Of a stretch of DNA of 43,634 nucleotides, positions 6,715 through 11,654 are shown piece by piece. Every line of letters begins with the position of its first letter. Position 1 is the stretch's first letter. The DNA comes from a virus: the IMG/VR virus record IMGVR_UViG_3300043436_001827, positions 1 to 43,634 of that record; one strand, 5' to 3'. The position numbers and the translations under genes were made by a program. The notes beneath the pieces are model-generated. The model saw only the letters and a list, made by a program, of their open reading frames with translations. It made no database searches and was not told the DNA's origin.

Positions 6715-6885
6715 TTATTGATAAAATGAATTATATTCTTCTTCATCTATCTCTCTTGAGTATAGAATGTGTACTTCTCTTCCTAATTCTTTCTCAATTA
6801 AAATGAAGTTTGCAATGCTTGTTGCAATAGTGAGGGCAGTAAAGTATTTGCCATCTCTTAAAAATGTTAAATGGTAGTATTTCAT
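6715..6885 (-). CDS. Small hypothetical protein, 56 aa
   Basis: A 56-residue frame starting MKYYHLTFLRDGKYFTALTI with a strand then a helical stretch, ending NSFYQ. The ATG lies in an A-rich run (AAAATAAAACAAAATG), the usual Bacteroidota-like start context. It is probably a paralogue of 6544-6702. Function unknown. Confidence 0.6.
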   Translation of the reverse strand: MKYYHLTFLRDGKYFTALTIATSIANFILIEKELGREVHILYSREIDEEEYNSFYQ

Positions 6886-6917
6886 TTTGTTTTATTTTAA
6901 AAAGTTTGCGTTGATAG

Positions 6918-6943
6918 TGATGCGAAAAGAAATAGGCGCATCA
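6918..6943 (-). other. Hairpin in 99-nt intergenic gap
   Basis: TGATGCG (6918-6924) and CGCATCA (6937-6943) can form a perfect 7-bp stem with a 12-nt loop, on either strand. On the minus strand it is not followed by a U tract, so it is not an obvious terminator. It lies in the only unannotated gap of this part of the block and may be an RNA processing or stabilising hairpin. Confidence 0.4.
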
Positions 6944-6984
6944 GTTAAGACACGCCTTTCTTCTCTATCTACCACAACAGAATG

Positions 6985-7074
6985 TTATTTCTTCTTTGGT
7001 TTGTATTGAATGTACTTGATGAATAACACTACATTGAGTGTTAATGATAAATATATAAGTTCTCCTAAAGTCAT
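6985..7074 (-). CDS. Very small membrane protein, 29 aa
   Basis: A 29-residue frame: MTLGELIYLSLTLNVVLFIK plus a basic tail YIQYKPKKK. One hydrophobic helix with positive residues after it fits a type N-out single-pass micro-protein. Its ATG overlaps the stop of the gene upstream (7071-7073), which raises the chance that it is translated. Too short for a firm call. Confidence 0.45.
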   Translation of the reverse strand: MTLGELIYLSLTLNVVLFIKYIQYKPKKK

Positions 7075-7292
7075 GGCTTCTCAATTAAATAGTGAATAGT
7101 ATAGTCCTCTTGATCTTCGTATAGTACCTCACGAATGTTCCCGTACTTGCGTACTAATTCCTTGAGCTTTACATACTTTTCGATACTAATCCATTGTCCC
7201 TTGACTTCTCCCGGATTACATAGGAACACATTTGTCCTGTTGCTTGGTCGTAGTACTTCTGCACTCCAGACCTTGTTGATTTGTACACGCAT
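7071..7292 (-). CDS. Hypothetical protein, 73 aa
   Basis: A 73-residue basic protein (MRVQINKVWSAEVLRPSNRT) with strands and one helix (VKLKELVRKYG). It ends in HYLIEKP and its TGA overlaps the ATG of the micro-protein downstream. No family recognised. Confidence 0.65.
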   Translation of the reverse strand: MRVQINKVWSAEVLRPSNRTNVFLCNPGEVKGQWISIEKYVKLKELVRKYGNIREVLYEDQEDYTIHYLIEKP

Positions 7293-7305
7293 TTGTTCTC
7301 TGTTT

Positions 7306-7485
7306 TTAGTGGTTATTTCTTCTGTTATCTAATTCTGTTGCGGCTATAATTCCTCCGATAGTTGACACTACGGTTAGCCCCATACTAAATAATGTTGCCT
7401 CTATTTCATTGCTCATAATAGAGTTCACGAGTATGCACAATGACATGAATAATGACACGAGCATTAAGATAAAAATTCCTTTCAT
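7306..7485 (-). CDS. Small membrane protein downstream of hammerhead ribozyme
   Basis: The open frame extends up to 7533, but the extra N-terminal codons lie inside the ribozyme, so I choose the ATG at 7485 (MKGIFILMLVSLFMSLCILV). This gives 59 residues with two hydrophobic helices (residues 4-24 and about 33-50) and a basic tail NRRNNH. If the ribozyme cleaves, the 3' product starts TTAACCAATTAATT and reaches this ATG after 23 nt, so the gene would be translated from a ribozyme-processed mRNA with a very short leader. The alternative start at 7515 overlaps the cleavage site and would be destroyed by cutting. Function unknown. Confidence 0.65.
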   Translation of the reverse strand: MKGIFILMLVSLFMSLCILVNSIMSNEIEATLFSMGLTVVSTIGGIIAATELDNRRNNH

Positions 7486-7502
7486 TTGGTAGATAATTAA
7501 TT

Positions 7503-7585
7503 GGTTAAGACTCATAAAGAAAAGGGGATGCACCCATATAGTACACCCCCTGGAGTTTCGTCTAATAAAGACTCGTCAGTTAACC
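7503..7585 (-). ncRNA. Type I hammerhead ribozyme
   Basis: Reading the minus strand 5' to 3': stem I GGTTAA (7585-7580); core CTGACGA (7579-7573, C3-A9 of the hammerhead); stem II GTC/GAC (7572-7570 and 7562-7560) with loop TTTATTA; core GAA (7559-7557); stem III ACTC (7556-7553) closed far downstream by GAGT (7513-7510); cleavage-site C17 at 7509; stem I return strand TTAACC (7508-7503). Every conserved core nucleotide is present, including the A15.1-U16.1 pair, and all three helices pair perfectly. Both ends are in stem I, so this is a type I hammerhead. Predicted cut is between 7509 and 7508. It begins one base after the stop codon of 7586-8014. Hammerheads are known from phages and gut viromes; activity here is inferred. 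Confidence 0.9.
7514..7551 (-). terminator. Terminator-like hairpin inside ribozyme stem III
   Basis: On the minus strand AGGGGGTGTAC (7551-7541) pairs with GTGCATCCCCT (7533-7523), 11 bp with two G-U pairs and a 7-nt loop, followed by TTTCTTTAT. This has the shape of a rho-independent terminator after the 7586-8014 gene. It is also the apical part of ribozyme stem III, so a transcript ended here would lack the 3' part of the ribozyme. Confidence 0.65.
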
Positions 7586-8014
7586 TTAGATTGCGGCAGT
7601 CTTTTTGTTTTGTGCCTCAACTTTTGTTTTTGTTACGGCTAACTTATTGAATTTAGCTAATACATTGATGCCGTCCCAAGTAGAGTACAAAGCTTTAGGT
7701 TTTCTAGTTATTTCCTCGAGAAATTCAGCATAACTAGGCATTTTACTTTTGCCTAGCACTAACTTAACATTATCGGCAATTTCTCCTTTTGTTTTGTTTA
7801 GTCTATTGTAAACTGCACTCGGGCTTTTGTCCTCGAGCATAATCAAGGTATTGACTAAACTTTTTAGTTCGGCTAAGTTAAGCCCCTCGGATTTTTGCTT
7901 GGTTTTCAATGCATCTAAACGCATCATTTTTTTGTCAAAGCTTGACAATTTGTTAGCACTTACAACTTTTGTAGTTGTTACTTTTTTCGCTGTGTTTTGT
8001 GTTTTTGTTTTCAT
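7586..8014 (-). CDS. Basic hypothetical protein, 142 aa
   Basis: 142 residues, Lys-rich and Thr-rich at both ends (MKTKTQNTAKKVTTTKVVSA; KTKVEAQNKKTAAI). The middle helical region has LNLAELKSLVNTLIMLEDKS and PSAVYNRLNKTKGEIADNV. No catalytic motif is visible; it could be nucleic-acid binding by charge. It is the first gene of the minus-strand block and is flanked by a tRNA-like element upstream and the hammerhead ribozyme directly after its stop, so its mRNA would carry structured RNA at both ends. The start lies in an A/AC-rich stretch (AAAACAAAACAAAATG). Confidence 0.75.
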   Translation of the reverse strand: MKTKTQNTAKKVTTTKVVSANKLSSFDKKMMRLDALKTKQKSEGLNLAELKSLVNTLIMLEDKSPSAVYNRLNKTKGEIADNVKLVLGKSKMPSYAEFLEEITRKPKALYSTWDGINVLAKFNKLAVTKTKVEAQNKKTAAI

Positions 8015-8057
8015 TTTGTTTTGTTTTGTTTTTATTGATTATTAATTAAAAATTAGC

Positions 8058-8126
8058 GGTGCAAGTGGATTCGAACCACTTAACAAATAATTATTTCAAT
8101 TTGTTAACGCCTTAACTTTTGCACCT
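8058..8126 (-). tRNA. tRNA-like element (degenerate or non-canonical)
   Basis: On the minus strand GGTGCA near 8125-8120 pairs with TGCACC near 8064-8059. A near-perfect T arm precedes the 3' strand: AGTGG, loop TTCGAAT, CCACT. A short D-like hairpin GTTAAGGCGTTAAC carries the GG of a D loop. In place of a normal anticodon arm there is a 9-bp stem TTAACAAAT/ATTTGTTAA with a 10-nt loop TGAAATAATT, sharing bases with the D hairpin. No encoded CCA is seen. If the loop is read as a broken anticodon loop, TTGAAAT would give GAA (Phe). It may be a decayed tRNA or a tRNA mimic; a normal tRNA is unlikely. Confidence 0.5.
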
Positions 8127-8127
8127 T

Positions 8128-8470
8128 TGCCCCGTTCCATTATTACGGCTTTCATTTATTTGCATCTCCCCCTTTTTTAATTCGGTTCATTGCTAGAGGA
8201 TTTTGCTTGTTGCCCCTACATTTGCGTATTGTTGCTACCTAGTTGCTAATTAGGTTACGCCTTTATCGTTTGGTCTAGACAATTGCAAGTGCCTTGAAAG
8301 GATTAACTAGATGCCTTTTTACTAGTGTTCGGTTATGCTTTGTGTTACAATTGTAACTAATCTCAATTGAGAGTAAGCCCGAAGCCCTTATTAACTTGCG
8401 TTAGTGTGTAGCCCGTATGTCAAGTGGTGTTGCGTTCTCGTTTGAACAAGGCTAATGTATGGAATAAAGT
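8128..8470. other. Noncoding region with CAATTG palindromes
   Basis: No credible gene in about 340 nt. It holds two perfect palindromes 16 bp apart centre to centre: GTTACAATTGTAAC (8344-8357) and TCTCAATTGAGA (8361-8372), both with a CAATTG core, plus a third CAATTG at 8280-8285. An imperfect dyad ACCTA...TAGGT lies near 8237-8255. This is operator-like structure between the divergent gene blocks; alternatively part of a structured RNA continuing into the tRNA-like element on the minus strand. Confidence 0.5.
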
Positions 8471-9180
8471 TTGAATAAACCTAAAGAAAGTTTAAGAAAA
8501 TTTCAAAAAGCTAGGAAAATCAAGGGTTTCAGAGTCGTATATAAATACTGGAAATGGGCAAAATTGGGCTATTTTTGGGCAAATTGGCGTGAATTAAACG
8601 CAACAAATTGTGGGTATTTTTGGCGTAAATCAGCACTAAAAAAGGGGTTTGAATAGGTCTATATTGAACGCATATAAAAGCCCTATATAAACGGGCAAAA
8701 GGCCTAGCAAAGTGGATAAACCAAAGCTTGAAAAAAAGATAGTTAACTCGCTGAAAATGAGGAAGTTTGACCTTGCGTTTTCGGTACGGAACGGGGAGGG
8801 GATACCTTAGGGCGTATAAGACCCTAAAAAACAGAGAAACTTTTCAGGGGATAGCCTGATATTAAAGTAAATTAGTAAGGGTATAGCCTTATAGAAGTGG
8901 GAGGGGTAGTAGTACTAGGCATAGGGTACATTCGATGTAGGGATAAATGATTATGATGCTGATCCTATCCTTTCGGTATACAATCAGATGTTCACTTCGT
9001 ACACATCAGATTATATATTCAAGGTATCAATGATATTATGTTAGAATGACGTAGAGATAAACAGTATATAGAGAATATTTTTAAGTAGTTGATTACTAAT
9101 AAGTTAGTATAGTAAAAAGTGGTAACAAGTTGTTCTGACAAAAGTGTATACAAAGTGCTTGTTTTCTTAAATTTTATTTA
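8471..9180. other. Noncoding region with short direct repeats, possible origin
   Basis: About 700 nt without a convincing gene. Three related 12-16-nt units occur: GGGGATACCTTA (8798-8809), GGGGATAGCCTGAT (8847-8860) and AAGGGTATAGCCTTAT (8877-8892). Two ATCAGAT copies lie at about 8983-9012. The area becomes AT-rich toward 9190. Iteron-like repeats beside an AT-rich stretch and close to a RepL-like gene suggest a replication or control region. The repeats are imperfect, so this is tentative. Confidence 0.35.
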
Positions 9181-9188
9181 TATATTTG
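9181..9188 (+). promoter_or_regulatory. Bacteroidota-type promoter -7 element
   Basis: TATATTTG matches the TAnnTTTG element of Bacteroidota primary-sigma promoters, with a TTG about 22 nt upstream in GCTTGTTTTC. It is only 4 nt before the ATG of the first rightward gene, so the mRNA would start at or next to the start codon. Confidence 0.65.
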
Positions 9189-9192
9189 CCAT

Positions 9193-9429
9193 ATGAAAGT
9201 AGTAAATGGATTTTTATTAACTCGATGTAGCTTTAAGGCTGATGATAAGTTGGCTCATTTAGGTTTACCTAGTGCTAATGAGTTTGATGACTTTAGAGTT
9301 AAGGTTAGTGAGATCATTTCCTGGAATAGTTCTGAGGATGGAATGCATACAACCATAAGAACTATTGTTGGTGATTTTACTATTGAGGAGACAATGGAGG
9401 ATTTGGACATTTTAATGCTGAGTAAATGA
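9193..9429 (+). CDS. Hypothetical protein, 78 aa
   Basis: The first gene of the rightward block: 78 residues, MKVVNGFLLTRCSFKADDKL, with beta strands and an acidic C-terminal helix (EETMEDLDILML). It directly follows a TATATTTG promoter element, so translation may be leaderless or almost so. Its stop (TGA 9427-9429) overlaps the ATG of the HNH gene. No domain recognised. Confidence 0.7.
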   Translation: MKVVNGFLLTRCSFKADDKLAHLGLPSANEFDDFRVKVSEIISWNSSEDGMHTTIRTIVGDFTIEETMEDLDILMLSK

Positions 9430-9746
9430 TTACCAAGGATGGAGTAGACTTAAGTGTCTGTGCTTATTGTAAGACCACGTTGGATGACTATAGTAGAACT
9501 GTGGATCATCTGATACCTAAAAGTCGTGGCGGTAAGTTAAGCAATGCAAATAAGGTACCTGCCTGTGGTGATTGTAACAAGATGAAAGGAGATATGAGTG
9601 TTACTGAATTCAGTAGGGCTCTAAATGGATTAATCTTCTATGAGCACACACGCCATAAGCAAACCATATCGCATTTGAAGAAAATTAAAATTAACGTAGA
9701 CACACTTATTGTAGATCGGAACATCCGATCCAAAGACAAAAAATGA
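9426..9746 (+). CDS. HNH endonuclease
   Basis: 106 residues with a complete HNH nuclease: zinc-binding CAYC (Cys12, Cys15) and CGDC (Cys47, Cys50), catalytic DHLIPKSRGG (Asp27-His28), central Asn around residues 40-42, and CNKMKG after the second Cys pair. The layout matches compact HNH proteins of the type often next to phage terminases, where they help cut genome concatemers, as well as free-standing homing types. Its position four genes before TerL and in an operon with a RepL-like protein fits a replication or packaging role. The start overlaps the preceding stop by ATGA. Confidence 0.9.
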   Translation: MITKDGVDLSVCAYCKTTLDDYSRTVDHLIPKSRGGKLSNANKVPACGDCNKMKGDMSVTEFSRALNGLIFYEHTRHKQTISHLKKIKINVDTLIVDRNIRSKDKK

Positions 9747-10285
9747 ACAACATAGTATTCGACTTGATTCTGCTAGAAGCGGATAGGGTAATTAATCAGA
9801 AAGTAAAGGGCCTCGATCTTTACTATAAAAACCAAAAGGGAGAATTCGTACAGATTGCGGAAGGATACAACTCGCAGGCGGATGACGTTATTGCAAACCT
9901 GCTACGCAGGAAGAAGATGAGGTATATGATTACGTTTACCGAGTCGTTATCCATAATGAACGAAATCAAGCCATCGTCAAATAAGATTCTTAGGCTAATG
10001 TGTCAGCAGATGAACTACGGTAATTTAATCAAAAATTACAGTTTGCGTGATATCCAACAGTTGTCGGACATGAATATGAAGTTTGTGATGAACAGCATCA
10101 AAGAACTTTGTGCCAAAGATATTATTAGATTTACATCCGAAAAAAATAGAAGAACCTACATGGTCAACCCAATTTATTTCTACAAGGGTACAATCAAGAA
10201 AATGTTTTACTGCGTAAAGGAGTTTGACCGTATGCCAAAGAGGAATGAAGAATTAGATATAGAATATTCACCAACATTAGAATAA
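9743..10285 (+). CDS. RepL-like winged-helix protein
   Basis: 180 residues. The C-terminal half (about residues 75-150) is a winged-helix domain: SSNKILRLMCQQM, then NYSLRDIQQLSDMNMKFV as the turn-recognition helices, then the wing KNRRTYMVNPIYFYKGTIKK. The end YMVNPIYFYKG resembles the signature Y-x-(V/I)-NP-x-(L/x)-FKG of RepL-type plasmid replication proteins. The N-terminal 60 residues (LYYKNQKGEFVQIAEGYNSQ) also fit that family. It is therefore probably a replication initiator or transcription regulator, acting on the repeat-bearing region just upstream; this is inference. It overlaps the HNH and phosphoesterase genes by a few bases. Confidence 0.65.
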   Translation: MNNIVFDLILLEADRVINQKVKGLDLYYKNQKGEFVQIAEGYNSQADDVIANLLRRKKMRYMITFTESLSIMNEIKPSSNKILRLMCQQMNYGNLIKNYSLRDIQQLSDMNMKFVMNSIKELCAKDIIRFTSEKNRRTYMVNPIYFYKGTIKKMFYCVKEFDRMPKRNEELDIEYSPTLE

Positions 10286-11175
10286 TGCAATTAATTAGAC
10301 ACTCCAAAAACATCCACGAATTAAAGATTCAAGGAACCAAAGTACAGATCGCTATGTTTTCAGATATACACTGGGACAATCCTAAATGCGATTGGGATCT
10401 GCTAAGAAGACACCTAGATTACTGCTTAAAAGAATCAATTCCGATGATGTTTAACGGGGACACCTTCTGCCTTATGCAGGGGAAATGGGACCCGAGGGGT
10501 ACTAAATCCGACATCAGACCTGAGCACAACAATATTAGATACCTAGATTCCATCGTAGAGACTGCGGTGGATTTTTTTTCGCCCTACGCTCACTTAATTA
10601 CGGTTATCGGATACGGCAACCACGAGACTGCGGTGCTAAAACGTCAGGAGACAGATTTGCTACAGAGATTTGTTGACCTACTTAACTACAAGAATCATTC
10701 GAATGTTAATACCGGAGGGTATGGTGGATGGTTAATCATTAACCAAGATGTAAGAACAAATAGAAGAATCTCTACCAAGATCAAATATTTCCATGGAAGT
10801 GGAGGAGGGGGTATGGTTACGCGTGGTGAGATCAATCTTACTCGTGCCCTAGAAATGTATGAAGACTTTGAGGTATTCAGCATGGGACATATCCACGAGA
10901 ATAAGTGCACTAACGTAGTGCGTGATACTATTGATCACAACGCTGCAGATGGATGGGTCAATAGACATAAGCAAATTCATATGATGATTACCGGTACTTA
11001 CAAAGAAGAGTACGGTGATGGGTCAAAAGGATGGCACGTTGAGCGTGGCGCACCTATTAAACCTATTGGCGGAAGAATTCTTACCATAGATACTAGAAGA
11101 GTAAGAGGAGTTAATGGAGATAGTTTAACTGATAGAACTGAAAAATTAATTGACAGCATTAAGTTCCCATTCTAA
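10285..11175 (+). CDS. Calcineurin-like metallophosphoesterase
   Basis: 296 residues with the five blocks of the calcineurin-like family: DIH at residues 27-29 (FSDIHWDN), GD in MFNGDTFC near residue 58, GNHE at 111-114, HGSGGGG around residue 170, and GHIH at 201-204. These residues would hold two metal ions. Family members are phosphodiesterases or nucleases such as the Mre11/SbcD-type; the sequence alone does not say which substrate. Its place beside an HNH nuclease and a RepL-like protein, just before the terminase unit, suggests work on DNA. Overlaps the upstream stop by one base and is followed by a promoter and a terminator. Confidence 0.88.
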   Translation: MQLIRHSKNIHELKIQGTKVQIAMFSDIHWDNPKCDWDLLRRHLDYCLKESIPMMFNGDTFCLMQGKWDPRGTKSDIRPEHNNIRYLDSIVETAVDFFSPYAHLITVIGYGNHETAVLKRQETDLLQRFVDLLNYKNHSNVNTGGYGGWLIINQDVRTNRRISTKIKYFHGSGGGGMVTRGEINLTRALEMYEDFEVFSMGHIHENKCTNVVRDTIDHNAADGWVNRHKQIHMMITGTYKEEYGDGSKGWHVERGAPIKPIGGRILTIDTRRVRGVNGDSLTDRTEKLIDSIKFPF

Positions 11176-11182
11176 AAATTAT

Positions 11183-11190
11183 TATATTTG
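11183..11190 (+). promoter_or_regulatory. TAnnTTTG promoter element before terminator
   Basis: TATATTTG just after the phosphoesterase stop. The only thing between it and the strong terminator at 11243-11274 is a short noncoding stretch, so it may drive a small RNA. No good TTG lies about 20 nt upstream. Confidence 0.45.
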
Positions 11191-11194
11191 CCTA

Positions 11195-11274
11195 ACCTTT
11201 GTTGTTTAAGGTACTCTTGTTTTTTGTTTGTTTGTTTTGATGTAAGGGGGTATAATAGCCCCCTTATTTCTTTT
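11195..11274 (+). ncRNA. Candidate small RNA, about 80 nt
   Basis: Bounded by a TATATTTG element (11183-11190) and a rho-independent terminator (11243-11274), with no open frame. It can form a 5' hairpin ACCTT/AGGT (about 11194-11212), then a T/G-rich single-stranded stretch, then the terminator hairpin. This is the anatomy of a phage small RNA or simply a promoter-terminator pair between units. Confidence 0.35.
11243..11274 (+). terminator. Rho-independent terminator
   Basis: TAAGGGGG (11243-11250) pairs perfectly with CCCCCTTA (11259-11266) around an 8-nt loop, followed by TTTCTTTT. It ends the 9193-11175 unit. Confidence 0.88.
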
Positions 11275-11288
11275 ATAACAATTATTCA

Positions 11289-11296
11289 TATATTTG
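11289..11296 (+). promoter_or_regulatory. TAnnTTTG promoter for terminase unit
   Basis: TATATTTG located after the terminator and 16 nt before the ATG of the next gene. It should start the mRNA that includes the two small proteins and TerL. Confidence 0.6.
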
Positions 11297-11312
11297 TGAC
11301 AAATACATTGAT

Positions 11313-11492
11313 ATGAAAGGAGATAAGTACTGGGCATCAAACCCTAAAAAAAGTGGAAGCTACCTTGGTCAGGGCCGTGTAGAAGGCAGACCTGCGTCAC
11401 CTAATACTCTTAAGGAGGATATGTCGTGCGCTTGTAAACCTGGATTTAAGCTAATGTATAAGAATACCAAGGATAAAAAATATTGTGATTAA
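11313..11492 (+). CDS. Small Cys-containing protein, 59 aa
   Basis: A 59-residue frame: MKGDKYWASNPKKSGSYLGQ, then GRPASPNTLKEDMSCACKPG, ending KKYCD. It is basic with three Cys in the second half (CAC, C) that might bind metal. It has its own promoter element and lies directly upstream of the terminase gene. Phages often have a small protein here, including small terminase subunits, but this one is too short to be a normal TerS. Function unknown. Confidence 0.7.
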   Translation: MKGDKYWASNPKKSGSYLGQGRVEGRPASPNTLKEDMSCACKPGFKLMYKNTKDKKYCD

Positions 11493-11506
11493 TTAATTTA
11501 CTTGAC

Positions 11507-11641
11507 ATGAAGACAATGATGAAAAAGAAAATTGGCAAAGCTATTGAAAAAGCTATGGCCAAAGGAGAAGCTAAAATGGAGAAAATGCCTAAAGGTAAAT
11601 CCACTAAGCCTGCAATGAAAAAAGGAATGAAGAACTATTAA
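11507..11641 (+). CDS. Lys/Met-rich micro-protein, 44 aa
   Basis: A 44-residue frame (MKTMMKKKIGKAIEKAMAKG ... KKGMKNY) extremely rich in Lys (about one third) and Met, so it probably binds nucleic acid or is packaged with DNA. It starts 14 nt after the preceding stop and ends 13 nt before the TerL ATG. The unusual composition makes coding uncertain, but the neat fit between genes supports it. Confidence 0.6.
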   Translation: MKTMMKKKIGKAIEKAMAKGEAKMEKMPKGKSTKPAMKKGMKNY

Positions 11642-11654
11642 TTCCAACGACTAT

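Noticed and set aside
6906-6960. Possible second hammerhead around a TTAACTGATGCG segment on the minus strand
   Set aside because: CTGATG is followed by C rather than A at core position 9, and no GAAA segment or U-H cleavage site lies in a pairing position; only a simple hairpin remains.
7486-7533. N-terminal extension of the small membrane protein
   Set aside because: These codons are part of the ribozyme's stems and core, and cleavage at 7509/7508 would remove the start.
8058-8470. tmRNA
   Set aside because: The T arm and acceptor strands are only about 60 nt apart, and no 5' tmRNA end, tag-peptide frame or second acceptor strand was found upstream.
8471-8656. 61-residue plus-strand frame in the noncoding region
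   Set aside because: It uses a TTG start, lies in repeat-bearing noncoding DNA, has no promoter or A-rich start, and its Trp/Lys-rich product looks accidental.
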